This document shows, piece after piece, positions 33,270 through 46,194 of a stretch of 64,000 nt of DNA. The stretch is from Dreissena polymorpha (Eukaryota > Mollusca > Bivalvia > Myida > Dreissenidae). The notes under the pieces were generated by a model. The model worked only from the letters and a program-made list of their open reading frames with translations. It was not told the DNA's origin and searched no databases. The position numbers and the translations under genes are program-made. Numbering within the stretch: position 1 is the first letter of the stretch; the number at the start of each line of letters is the position of its first letter. The stretch is from positions 54,453,063 through 54,517,062 of the forward strand of contig NC_068357.1 of assembly GCF_020536995.1 (NCBI RefSeq), in the 5' to 3' direction.

Positions 33270-36200
33270 GCTGAAAATATCAGAATTATATTGATAATAT
33301 AACATTTTAAAATGCTTTCCTTGCGTAAACTTACATGGTATTTTGCATCAAAAAGGGCATGAATGAGGGAAATTTCGTTAAAATCATATTTAAATTCTGG
33401 TACTTAATATCGGTTCAAAGTATTTTTTTTTAAATTTAATATACCGGTAATAAGATCAAAATTGTACGGACCTTTTTATGTTTACATTTCGAAGTGAGAA
33501 TATATGATATAACAAGTTTTTTATGTAACCAAAGTTTGTATGTGATTTTTTTACCAAATATGATAGCAACAGGTTTTTTTTATCGCTGATTGCTATTTTT
33601 TACTTATACATACTAATTAGTCATGCGGTCAGTACCAACTAATATTTAGCTAATTTTATATAGCAACTGTATTACTTCTATCAAACCATCGCTGTTTCAT
33701 ATAAAAAATAAATACAATAAAGTTCTTAGTTGACAAAGGCCCTGTAATAGTTTACTTTTTACCATAATACGTGCTTTAAATTTGGTAGAGCTAGAGGTAA
33801 GGAATTTCATAGGAGTTAAACCCAATTTTCGGACAAATGTAACATAAAAATATAGTGGCATTTAAGACACGAACGGTTCCAGGCACTTGCAGCATAAAGC
33901 ATTTTTTTAAATAATCGAAACGTTTTTTTTTATCTTTCATCGCCGTATGAACTTAACTGTCAGGATTATAACGCATTATTAGCATGAAAAATAGACGACT
34001 TTCGTGCATAGATTATGCGTAAAAAATCATAGCCTTCCCTGCATAATGAAAAGTCATGATTATCTATAAAGCTTATTAATTTTTGTTTCAACACTTTGTG
34101 CTATTTGATACATGGGTAACAATGTATTATTAAATGCGACCAAACGTAAAACTCGCTCGCTATAACCTTACATTTGTTTGAAAAATAAGGAAGTTGACAA
34201 TATATTGCTACATGCGTTGCCTGGATATGTTGTAGCATTATGACATAAACACGTGTAGAAAATGTCATCAAGGTCCAAACAAGGCTTTTAGTTAAGTGAT
34301 ATATGGTTGTTCAGATAATCCGATAATTATATATAAATTAATTTGTTGAGTACTTGAAAATATATATTTTTCGTGCTTTATCAAATAAAAAAGATGATAA
34401 AATTGGGAAAATTTTTCTGTCACCAAGTAAAATGCACTTCAAAGATGATAAAAGTCACTTAAAATCTAATGATGGCTCTTGGTATTCGATCATTGATTTA
34501 AAAGATAACAAATATAATATTGAACCGTATACAAATATTGACTGCCGCTAAAATTGTAACAGACTTCGTATTATATCAAAGACTAGCAGTTTATAAATGT
34601 AAAGTGCGTAGATTCCGTGTAAATATTGCATAATTACTCACGTAAGCACTTGACTGTCTTTAAGACGGATTGAAAATGAACATTCCGACACTATTGCAAT
34701 TCTAATGAGCTGTATAAACAGTGATGTTAGTTAAATATATGTTATCAGCTTTCTTCCATTTATCTAAGCGATGTGAGAGCCCTACTTAATCATTTATTAT
34801 TTATGTGCATGAATGTGTTTTTTTGCAGGCCACCACTGTGGGTGGTAAACTTCGCAATACATGGAATTCCTGGCAACCACAACATTTGCATGTGAAACGC
34901 TGAAACGCACATCAAGGGGGTATATTAAATAAACCACATTTGTTGTGCTCGTTGCCATAAAGAGTGGGCGTTCGTTATTACATTTTTTTATTTGTAACAT
35001 GACACTGAGGATGTTTATTCTGACAGTTTCAATCTGCAAGACAGTCGTGCGCCATGAACAAAAAACAACATGAAGTAATATTAACAGAACGAACAGAATA
35101 GTTTATTTTGACTTAAGACTTAAACAGCTCATCGTCATAAGCATACTTATGCATTTACAGCATGCGTTTCAATTAATACAAAATATACATCATTTCGAAG
35201 AAAGATCTATTTAAAAAGAAATGAAATACAACATGGTTTAGTGAGGATGTGAGAATGTCACATGGAAGATGTTAATGAAATAGTTAACAGAACTTTGTAT
35301 AAAAGATATAGTAGATATTGCTCCATTGCAGCACAATATATTCCTCTACTTCTAGTTTTGTCTCTAAAAGATCATTTTCAGTGCTATACGATGTAACACA
35401 TTATTTATGTACTAAATGAGTAAAACATCGAGTATAAATTATATATGTATTGGAAATTTAAAAACTATTATTGCCAGTTTTAAATTGATATAACAACACT
35501 ACATCATTTAGAGCATATATATTGGACGCTTTTCTGATCTTTAACTTCGCAAGTTTAGGCAGTTACAATCGTTTAACATGTATAATATACAGCGGAATTA
35601 TTTTTCATCATCGTTTTTGCGTAAATTATTTTTATACATTACTATTTAAACATTTGTTTGGTCATTTATATAATGGTTGAATATTGCCGTCTGCTGTGGT
35701 TTAAACCATAAACAAGTCGCACAAGATCGTACAAACAAATTATTAGAAGGTTTTATATGTTATTTACTAACACATGGGTATTTCACCTACCATCCAACCC
35801 CATATTAATAAAATAGTTAGCAATATATTTTGTAATTATATCACAACTTTTATGTTATTCCGTTTTGCGGATGGGAACACGGTCGAACTGACGAAAAGAG
35901 TGATAGCTTTACAGACCGACAGGTTACGAACCTTTATGTATATGTGTTTAAAACATATCCACCTTCGTCGTCATATCTTATGTACTTTGTGAATTATTAC
36001 AATTAGTATTACATGCTTTTTGTTACTGTAACCTTCCCTTTGGCGTTAATTAATGATTTGCATAATCCTGACTTAACAGTTTATAAGTAGTTGCATCAAA
36101 ATGTCCACTTTGTGTAAGGACGCACAGATAGACGGACAGACGAACAGAGGACAAACCGCTCGCCCGCTACGGTGAAACACGGATACGGGGATTATTAATC

Positions 36201-39130
36201 ATTCAATAAAACAATATATTTTTATCGGATAGTATAATTGAACATCAGAGAAATTGAGAAGTAGTTAGAACAAACATGGTTACCTTTTGATTCCCCGCGT
36301 GTCTCGCTTGCAAATTGTAATCCTCCTCCTCCGATACTGATATCGTCCCTTAAGAAACAGGACTGAGCAATGCCAGCACTACTTATGCAGAATTCATCTC
36401 TTTATATATCACGAGTAGTCATTTGTTTCAGAGCCTATGCAAAAGATCTATTGAACAGAACGTTATTTGAAAACTGTATATCGTATCGGTGAATACCGAA
36501 GTTTGTTACTGATAGATTAGTTTGTTCATTAATTTATCATGGCGTAAGACAAATACGTATTGACTTTTTCATCTTAATATTTAGAATGTATTGGGGTGTT
36601 ATCAAATTCGCATGCGATATGTTTCAAACAGTTATCGAAAGCAAATAACAGCACACAGCATACGACGAATGTAGCGTTGCACTGTTTGCTTTAAACGTTT
36701 GTTCAAAATTCAAATCAATATATCCATGACTTTAAAGCAGGTATTGCAAACAAATAAACCGCGTCAAAATCCGTTAACTAAACTATATTTGTTAACATTA
36801 GTTTCCTGTGAAGGTGGGTTATTGAGTTAATGTCTCGATGTAATGTGCATCACACAGTTTTAATGTAAAACACACACGCAGTGTTCCAGCATGTTTGAGT
36901 TGTCAGTGAATGGTGTATTTTGTTGATACCATGCCAATTATTTAAATGTAACTGAGTAAAAGATTTTATTGCAGTCATTGTTTCAATCATTACGCAATCG
37001 TTGAAACAAGAGCCTGTACCAATTTTTTTTATTTCAATCCGTCTTATAGCATCAACACAGAACATTTAGAATTCAATTAAAAGCAGTAATACAGATTAAT
37101 TACCTCATTTAAAAGTAAAAGCCCTGGTCAAATTTTTTCATGATGCTTGTGATGTGTGTGTCGGGTAGTAAAAACTAATGGGTGTTGCTGTCTCTCGCTA
37201 ATACAGAAAATCAGTAAAACAATCCATATAATATAAACACAATATATTGACGATTTACCTTTTATATAAATATGAATAATCATTTGACAGGGAAACATAT
37301 CGAACGCACTGTGACAATACAACGATGAAGATGGTAATGTATGGCACGTAAAACAAATACGAAAGATGTCACACATGCATTTTTAGCAAACACTTCAAAA
37401 AAGTTTTACTGCTTACATTAGATAATCACTTTCATCACAAAAAATCTATGTAGACACATTATGAACCTCATCTTTAAGACGCATGATTAACTTTAAAAAG
37501 TTATTCATGTGCTTTAATGTGTAAAGCATCGGGAAAAAGACCGGTCAATGTTTGACTATAATAAACACTCATTGCACATTGAAAATCAAACAAATTAACG
37601 ATATAGCCAAAACGAATTGGTCCCATGTTCGTCGGACTAACCGCACCTTAAAATCCTGAAGTGAAATGCAAACATTTATAATTGTATTGCGCACGCAGTG
37701 TCCGTTTGCTTCGCAGCCTATATTTTTGAAACATCGAGTGCTTTTTTTGCTTGGCATATGACGCCAAAAGCATTTTAGATAAACGAAACAATTACAACAA
37801 GGCAGCATTTCGCTGGTTTGTCATCTTAACGAAAATTTATTTTTCTCTTGTTGCTGTTTATAATTATGTTATTAATAATATGGTAGAGTTATTAGAATCC
37901 GCAACAACTACTTTTTTCTACGAAATGTACAATCTAATGGTTTGAATGTAAAACGAAAATGTGTTGACAGAAATGTTCAATTCATATGGATATTTGTATT
38001 ATTATTATGTAAATTTTATATAAAAACATTTAAAATGAACTTGATTAACACGTTTTCGTTTCAACTAGAATCTTACTTTTGATTAAATTCACATAAAAAA
38101 ATCACAGATGTAGGATTATAACCATTCCTTCGGCGTTACGCGTACGATGACGTAAACATTACCAATATTTAAGGCGCGTTTAGTTTTATATGTTGTTACC
38201 AGTGGACAATATAATAAATATCATTGATATGACGAATTCACTTTTCAACGGGGACATGCGTAAACCCTAAAAGAGGTTTTTAATGGCTTCGTCACAAATC
38301 AATCCAGCTGCACCAGGATGTTATAAATCGTATAAGAACATGACGTCATTTTCGAAAACTGGCCATTTATCAAACTGTTACTGTAGACAAAGATAAAATA
38401 GAGAGAATAAAACCGAGGTCATTTTCTTGGAACGGTCACTGCAAAGCATTAGGGATTGAAACAGTCGAACTAATAACCGCACCGATACAATCAAAGGACT
38501 TTATACCTAATTAAACGTGCTTTAATTGTCTTTGAATTTTAACTTTTTAAGAACTTTGATTATTGTGTCACGATGTAAATTGACTGCAAATTATTAAGTC
38601 ATTAACAAAAAATATTATATTAAATGTAATTTTTATAACTAACCATATTGATAATGCTTTATACTAGACTCACCTTCAAGTCTCCCGTTTCAAATAGTAG
38701 ACGTACCAATATTGTCACTTGATGAAAAAATCTATACAAAGACAATGGCAATACTTTTACAAACAGAACAAAAATGTTGCAATATGAAATTTTAATTAAA
38801 TTAATATCAATTTACATACTTTTCAGTATACAAACTAAACCAACTAAACTGTCCTGGAAACTGCAAGCGTAGTCAGTAAATTTATATTAAAATAAAACAT
38901 TTGTATTGAGTGATCAACGAGAATCGTAGCAACGAATGATTAAGATTGGAAATAAAAAATATTGCATCGGCCTTGTGTAATTGCACATTGAGTCAATGAC
39001 AGAATTACCACAAAAAAGCCAATGGATATTATATTAAAATGCAGGTTATACATTGACTTGTGCTACACAATTATTATCTTCCTTATAAATATACATAATT
39101 TATAATATATTAAAAATAATATACTTACCA
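33270..39130. other. AT-rich DNA, probably 5' intron of the Tctex-type gene
   Basis: No further coding exon seen. A weak fragment resembling element 3' domains (AGACGGACAGACGAACAGAG) lies near 36130. If 39131 is a real donor, this is one 5.9-kb intron. The 65-codon frame at 34354-34551 is unrecognised. Confidence 0.4.
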
Positions 39131-39250
39131 TTGGAGAGGCACGACCAAGATTGCCCTAAGACAAGAACAAAACAACGGGACACCATGTCGGATCGGTCGG
39201 GCCCGTAATAACAAAGTCCGCGGACTCCACTGCCAGTCTCCAGGATGGAT
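39131..39250 (-). other. Candidate 5' non-coding exon of the Tctex-type gene
   Basis: On the minus strand CCTCTCCAATG|GTAAGTATAT is a strong donor, preceded by a locally CG-richer stretch (CGGATCGGTCGGGCCCG). The Tctex gene needs an upstream exon because its start codon follows a splice acceptor directly. Other donors (near 36284 and 37090) are weaker. The exon's 5' limit is a guess. Confidence 0.3.
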
Positions 39251-39474
39251 GCGACAAGTTAGCTACTGGAGCTAATCCATCGATGAAGTTGAAGACAAAG
39301 GGAACAACATCGCTACTTGCAATGTGTATTAATGTGATTATAAGATTGGTGGTTTCGCCAAATAAATAACCTATGGACAGATTGATTACAAAAAACCCGA
39401 AAGTTGTTCTTTCACCATTGAGAATTCCGATTACACGTAGTATTCATTTGCCGTTAAATTATAGACAATTACTT

Positions 39475-42400
39475 TTTTTCTAAACCTACAGTCAAATTAA
39501 GTTTACTTCGAACATCTTTCATTGGAGGTACAATGCGGCTGGGTTCTAGTTCGCAGCGTAATTTAGCTCCGTGTAATCGGTATCCTACAATAAATAAGTG
39601 CAACTCCAGGAAGTGTTTATGTTGCAAGTTTTTAAATATGTCCTCTTTTATTCTTTCATCGGTTAATAACCGCAAATTTTCAGTTAATATTAAATCCGAC
39701 GTCTCATGAAATTCTATGCATGTGGTTTATGTTATTACTTGAAACGTACCCTGTTGTGGTGCGCAATACGTTGGGCAGACGGGTAGATCACTTAAAACAC
39801 GTTTTAGGGAACATTTTTTTAAAATTAAAAATAACAATAAAATTTATAACTTCATTTACCAGCACTTTAATAAAACAGGTCATAGCGTAACAAATATTTC
39901 AATTCAACCTGTGGAGCAACTTATTTTTAATAATAGTACTTCAAGTCAGTGCCAATTAAAAGCAAGGTGCATGTCAGAATTTGAATGGATTAAACGTTTG
40001 CAATCAGCTTACCCACTTGGATTAAATGATAATATTCTATATGTTGGAACAATTTCTAAAAATAAATCGTTTAATTCATTTTCTCTGTTTAGTAAACGTC
40101 TAAGAAATAAACGTTCACATGGCATTAGGAAAAATGGTAACTTAAGGCGTAAATTTAAACGTCTGCTTTCTTTAAATGATTGCTACACAGTATTACAAAA
40201 TGGGGGTAAACATAAATTACTAAGTGCACTTTGCTCTCTTTCTGTTTCTTCGTTGGCGCATATTGATAAGGAATGTAAACTTACTTTACTTCAATCTAAC
40301 CCTCTATATGAATGTGCTTGTATTATTGAATCTTTCACTGACTACTATCTTAAACCTTTTATTGAAAATGTACTTAACAAAACTAGAAATCGTATCAAAA
40401 TTGAGTTTTGTAACAAAGGTCTTGATTTAATTGACCTTCCTAAAATATTCAATGATAAAAATGTACGTCGGTTGATTCCCCCTTATTTCCGCAATACTGA
40501 ATCACCACTTATTTGCTACAAATATAGTAAACCTGTAAGAAGTATCGTTTTTAATTATAATTCTATTTACTAAGATATAAATGTAATAAGAAATTGTCCT
40601 ACATTATGTGACTGTACTAGTTCTAAATATATATATGGTCCAGTTGGACATGTTATTACTGGGGACCTTAATTTCATTCAAAATAAAAACCTTAGAAATT
40701 TACTATGAAAGCAAATTTATGTTAGAATTATCTAAAACTAAGCAAGTAGATTTGATTAATTGTTTTAACCTTACTAGTAGGTACATTGATGACATACTTA
40801 ATTTAGAGAATCCATTATTTGAACAATATATTCACAAAATCTACCCAAAAGAACTAGTCTTAAATAGATCGTGTATATCCAATACAGACGCTGCGTATTT
40901 AGACTTACATTTAACTATTAATAATAATTTGATCAAAACTAGTTTATACGACAAACGGGACGATTTTAACTTTGAAATTGTGAATTTTCCGTTTCTAGAT
41001 GGCAACATCCCTAAAGGACCTTCCTATGGTATTTACATTTCGCAGTTGGTACGTTATGCCAGAGCATGTTCGTGTATTAAAGATTTTAATGATCGTAATC
41101 TAATATTAACTAAAAAATTGCTAAAACAAATCTTTTTGTATCATAACCTAAGAAATAAATTTGCTAGATTTTACTCTAAGTATGGTGATTTAATTTCAAA
41201 ATATAATGTTTCTTTAAAATGGCATTTAAATAATGGAATCTCCCATCCATCATTTTACGGAGATGTTTTGAAGCGTGTCCGCAAATTAAAATATGTTAAA
41301 CCAAATGTTCATATTAAACTTTTCAATTTAATTAATTTGTTTTTATCAAAAGGATACGATGCTTATGTACTTAAAAACACGTGTTTGATGGTTTTCGATT
41401 CACTATATCTTTCTTCCCTTAAAATTTGGAATCATTAGTGATATTATAGGCATTTTTCACTGTTGAATAAAATTGTGTCATTGTGTCGTATGAACAAATC
41501 TGCATGAATACTACATTATAGGCATTTTTCACTGTTGAATAAAATTGTGTCATTGTGTCGTATGAACAAATCTGCATGTAAACTACATTTGGACTCAAAT
41601 CGAACATCAAATCATTTCTGTCTTCAGTTGTCAAAACACCTATATACTGTTTAATTCCAATAATGTCGCTTTAATGGAATTACCATTTTTATTCATTTGC
41701 TTCTTAATATATTAAATCACCTAAATTTGTTTTATTAGTAGCACAGCCCCATTAATATTTTTATTTAGTACTGCCCTTGGAATTTGTTCACGTCATTATG
41801 TCATTATGGATTTTTGTGACGTCATACGACCGACTTTCCCAGTTGTAATCTACATGCATAGGTCATTGGGTTTATAACGTTCCATTTTATTTATATTTTC
41901 TCTTTGATAGGCGTTTCTTGTTCGATTTAATTATTTTTAATTTGTTTAGCAGTCACACAAACAACCAAGCTATGTAATATGGTATTTTTACACCCATTAT
42001 TGCTGCTTCTTCCTGTATTTGCGCGATGATTATCTGAGATATTAACTCTATGATTCTATATTCTCAAATCTTTTCTATAAAGAAGGAATGTAGTTGACAA
42101 TTGTTAATAGTTTTATTTGATCGTTCGTCAAAAAGTTGTAATTCTGTTACTCTTGTATCTTCAATGCAATTGAGTAATTAAATAGTAATTAAATTGAATG
42201 CGTTTTAATTCCCTTTTATTATTGTTTAATTTGAGTTACAATGCTATGACGTTAAATGTTATTTACACTTAAATGTATTATGAATATTGCTGGGCAAAGT
42301 GTGAGGTTGAGCGCTCTATAACCAGGTTTAAACCCCCAATGCTTTGCATTGACCGTTCCAAGGCGGTGACCCCAGCTTTATTCATATTTTGTGTTTATGT

Positions 42401-42475
42401 TGGTTTGTATTGTGCTGTATTGTGCTGTTTTGTACTGTTTGGGCAATCGGTCACTTGCCTTAAATAAAGGACCAA
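39475..42475 (+). mobile_element. Penelope-like retroelement with N-terminal GIY-YIG endonuclease (Naiad-type order), degenerate
   Basis: In order along the plus strand: a cysteine cluster (KCNSRKCLCCKFLN, near 39600), a GIY-YIG nuclease with VVYVIT and CGAQYVGQTGRSLKTRFREH (39720-39830), and its C-terminal EFEWIKRLQSAYPLGLND (near 39980). Next come a linker with PYFRNTESPLICYKYSKPVR and YGPVGHVITGDLNF. Last is part of an RT palm with SRYIDDILNLENPLFEQYIH, NTDAAYLDLHLTI and YDKRDDFNFEIVNFPFLDG (40780-41000), then ISQLVRYARACSC. Nuclease before RT is the permuted order described for Naiad elements. Much of the RT fingers and palm is missing, and there are several breaks. The end is put near 42475 because of an AAATAAAGG-tailed UTR-like stretch. 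That stretch (GTTGAGCGCTCTATAACCAG ... CACTTGCC) resembles other molluscan element ends as I remember them. Confidence 0.75.
41443..41586 (+). repeat. 72-bp tandem duplication
   Basis: Two units starting ATTATAGGCATTTTTCACTG at 41443 and 41515, nearly identical, directly after the RT frame and probably in the element's 3' UTR. Confidence 0.9.
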
Positions 42476-42539
42476 CTAATTGTTTTTAATGAAAATTCAA
42501 TACTGCTCCAGCAGCTGGAGTTTCACTTCTTTATATTGC

Positions 42540-43659
42540 AACACAAACGTGAGCTCTTTCACAACATCATCGACTTTAAGAAAGCTTACAATCACGTGTG
42601 CTATGATGGCCAATAGCACGTTATGAGAGGACTTCATTGACGAATGGCTGGTGCAAGTCGTCCAAAACCTTTAAGGAAACGCAATAAGCGTATTACTTCT
42701 AAATGGACAGACGGGGATTATTCATGACATTAGTGGAAATCTGTTAAGGATGTCTACTCTCTCCCGTCCAGTTTACCCTTTTCCTTGAGAAGATAATGCA
42801 GGAGACTCTCCATTACCGCAACATCTCTATCTCTATCGGAAACATCGTCTGCTTAAGATTCGTTGATGACATTGACCTCATGTGTGGCAACAGCAGAGAA
42901 TTTCAAGACATCGCCAACAGACTATGAAAGAACAGGAGCATACTAGATGAACTGTTTCCAGCACTGAGAAGTCGTAGATCATGGTGAACAGCACGACCAA
43001 CACCAGTGCATACATCACTGTTAACGGCGAGAAGCTGTATTTATTAGTGACCAGCCTTAAATACTTTAGAGCAACCCTCTCCAAGGATGGTACCAGTACC
43101 GCTAAGGTCTGGATAAGAATTACCCTGGTGACCGTAGCGATGGCTAGACTGAACATTTAATGAACAAGCTCCAAGTCCCTTGTAGTTTCCATTGTATTGT
43201 ACAGCTGCGAGACCTGGACACTTCACCTGGACACAGAACGCATGATACAGATATTTGAACACAGTTGTCAGCGAAGACTACTCCACATGTCCTACCCGGA
43301 GCACATGAACAACGAATACGTCCGGAACATGACTTCAACACTTGTTGGTTCACAAGAGCCACGATTGACGACCGTCAAACTAAGCAAGCTGGCTTGGTTT
43401 GGGCACCTCGCCAGGCACGACTCTCTGTGAAAGACTTTGTCCAGGGTACGCTAGCGGGAGGTCGCTGTCGAGGCCGTCAGAAGAAAAAGTGTATGGACAA
43501 TGTGAAAAGAGGAGATCTCTTCTCGTGGATGATTTTTTTTCTTAGAAGCATGCAACATACCAGAATCCTTGAGGTGGATTTCAGTATCGTCGTAACTCAT
43601 TTGCCCCACCTCCCCAACGGCCAGACCTGTCAGGGATTGATGATTATGATGAAGATGAT

Positions 43660-43660
<1 letters not shown>
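42540..43660 (+). mobile_element. Old RTE-like LINE remnant
   Basis: Translated pieces in shifting frames resemble a non-LTR RT of the RTE-like type: IIDFKKAYNHVCYDG (near 42570), CLLSPVQFTLFLEKIMQETL (near 42760), ISIGNIVCLRFVDDIDLMCG (near 42840). They continue with SCETWTLHLDTERMIQIFEH, RRLLHMSYPEHMNNEYVRNM and KLAWFGHLARHDSL (43200-43430). Many frame changes and stops make it old. It ends in a (GAT)n tail, as such LINEs often end in short tandem repeats. Confidence 0.75.

Positions 43661-43737
<77 letters not shown>
43660..43737 (+). repeat. (GAT)n microsatellite, LINE tail
   Basis: About 25 GAT triplets. The poly-Asp and poly-Ile frames across it are not genes. Confidence 0.95.
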
Positions 43738-44499
43738 GTCCCAAATGATCTCTTGAATATGCCGTCTCTGGTATTGCACTATCCGATCTTAATAATACAA
43801 CGGAGAAGTATTAATTGAGGCGATGGCCGGTTATATTATACGGGCAAAAGCCCGCGAAGCGGGTGTTGACCGTTCATACATATGGGAATTTAGACATAAA
43901 ATTACATAAGAATACCACATATGGATATGTCTCAAAAAAATTTGCCACGCGACATATATTTTCGCGATGCTATTTATGAACTTGAACAAATCAAAAACAC
44001 TTTGACATATGCTAAATCACATGTAAATACATACCTCAGAAAAAGTTATATCAATCACATCATAATTGTGTAGCGAATCGCACTAAATAGTCTCGCATTA
44101 TTTGTTTTTCTTCGCAACCGTTCCAGAATTAGGTCATTACTAAATTATCTCCCCTGAATGCTCTTCTTCAGTGGGTGTAAGCCGAAGACTGGTTCACTAC
44201 ATATAGTAACAGTCTTCACCTAACACAATTTAGGGGAACATAACCCGTCTTTAATATATTGCCGAATCTCAGATTTCTGTCGAATTTATTTGCTTTGATC
44301 TTTTCGATATCTTATTGTAATTATTATCCTGACAAATCACAAACGCTTGTTTAAAAATTATTTGTTTTAAAAACTTTAGTTTGCATCTCTATTCTTCCAG
44401 TATTCTCGCGGTATTTCAATAACGACACCCTACTGTTTATGTATCAGAATTTGTGACGCATTTTCCATTCGCTCTCAGAAAGAAGTTTTACGTTTGATC
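43738..44499. promoter_or_regulatory. Upstream region of the Eps15-like gene
   Basis: No coding sequence. The promoter and 5' UTR of the gene starting at 44500 should lie here by position; no TATA box or initiator can be singled out. A short hairpin (GAAGACTG ... CAGTCTTC) lies at 44192-44216. Confidence 0.3.
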
Positions 44500-44514
44500 A
44501 TGAGCAATATTCTG
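44500..44514 (+). CDS. Eps15-like endocytic adaptor, first coding exon
   Basis: ATG AGC AAT ATT CTG (MSNIL) directly before a strong donor GTAAGTTG. Phase 0 matches exon 2 at 52889, giving MSNIL-IVGKHGPVFEAYYRQ. It was chosen because it is the only strong phase-0 ATG-to-donor exon I found upstream of exon 2. A very short first coding exon is plausible for this family but is inferred, so the confidence is lower than for the other exons. Confidence 0.5.
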
Positions 44515-45956
44515 GTAAGTTGTCGTTGTTATCCACCAGAAATACATTTATTCACAATTTTTAAGATATTCAGATCTTACTTTTTAGTCGTTTAGCTTTA
44601 ATTTTTAAAGTATTTACACCTCGTCTGCTCGCACTTTACCGATATCCCGAAAGGTTACATATCACTATAAATAGTTTAGGCCTAAAACCACAAATTCCGA
44701 TACCGTTGGAATTTTCGTACCACAATCTTACGTAAAAAATCTTCCAGATTCGAAATCAACAAAAAACAAGACATTTATAAATTGTCTGCATTATTGATCA
44801 AATTTTAAGATATTTGTTGGTTTTCCGTTTTTAGAAGCTGTTCTGCCAAGGCAAGAGCTGGGCATTATACAAGCCATTCTATCCAGCAAAACTGACAGTT
44901 TTGGTTTACAGAAATCAACAAAGGAGGGATTCCCGAACTATCAAAATTTCCAAGCTATAAATACAGTTATTATCTGTGGTGATCTTTATTGGTTCTGTTT
45001 GTTTACTTGGATGGAACATGTGTGAACTTTTATAGAACTTTGAAAAGTCTATATATGTCTATCTATAAACAAAAATCAGCTATGGTATAATAAGATCAGA
45101 TGTGCAAACAATGTCAAAAGGTTGTTAAATTAACAATTTGAAGGCAATTATGCTGAAAAAATATGAAAAGTTTCCATGCAAATTTTGTCTGTATATCGAC
45201 AAGTGTCTGCCGATTATTGTCAAACTAGTAATACAAAACTTACCACAAGTATGTAAAAGCACTAAGTACCTGTGATCATTTTTAGTAAGATAGTGTAATT
45301 CTAAACAGTAGCAAATAGCTTGTTTAGTAAATGCATAATGCAATTAATATGATTTCCGTTCTATTGTGTAATTAATAAATTGGTTGTTACTTGCTAATCC
45401 GTGATAAATGTTTTATGGCTAGTGCAAAACCAGCAGTGTTAATTTTGTAAAAGGTAATACAATAACACCACTTTGTAATTTCATATACGTAAATATTCTT
45501 GAAATGTAGGTTGATGAGTTTTACTTATTTTGTAACTATTATTTAATGTGCAAATAAATGATGTGAAGTGTTTTGTATATCCACACAATACCACATATCT
45601 TTTTATATATGTATTGTATTATGTGTTATTTGAATGTTTAAATAAAAAAATATGGATGATATAACATGATGCATTCTAATATTTGCATTCAAATTGAAAC
45701 TATAGAGCTAAGTGTATGCAGTTTAGACTGTGATTTTAGAATTGCTACAAAATGGCTAGTTTTTTAGTGGCGACACAATTTAAACTATTCAACAATAGTT
45801 TGCGAAAGAAAATTAGAAACCTGCAAGATACCTGTATTTATTAAATATTTTAATTGCGAAACAAGTATGTTGTTATGCTGTTACACATAATTATACATTG
45901 ATAATAAATAAGAAGACAATTAGTGGTGTTAACATTTCCCAACAGTAGAAATCATT

Positions 45957-46008
45957 CTTCTGATGAAGTCAGTGGTATACAGACGAAAGCTCCAGGTATG
46001 GCTTTCAA
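45957..46008 (+). ncRNA. Hammerhead-ribozyme-like motif
   Basis: CTGATGA at 45959 is followed by AGTC...GAC and GAAA, then a short GC stem (GAAAGC ... GCTTTC). This resembles a minimal type I hammerhead as found in Penelope-like elements. Stem I pairing is not convincing and the base after CTGATGA is unusual, so it may be coincidence or a decayed copy. Confidence 0.25.
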
Positions 46009-46194
46009 TACGTAGTGTGTGTTATTTGGCAGTCTAAAACTTATTGGATTAAAAAAATCCTGTCAAATTTGTCAATCAAAATTGATTTGACACATCACAT
46101 GTACTGTATGCTAAATGCAACTGCTTTAGCAAGCTGTCAAGTTGAATTGAGACATTTGATGAAACAAACTGGTTCCTGGGTAGGACCAGTACTT

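Noticed and set aside
34354-34551. 65-codon frame with LSPSKMHFKDDKSHLK
   Set aside because: No ATG start, no splice context, no family recognised; AT-rich chance frame more likely.
42878-43362. Minus-strand 72- to 92-residue frames
   Set aside because: Antisense shadows of the degenerate plus-strand LINE.
43265-43756. 163-residue frame ending in poly-Asp
   Set aside because: Out-of-frame piece of the old LINE running into (GAT)n.
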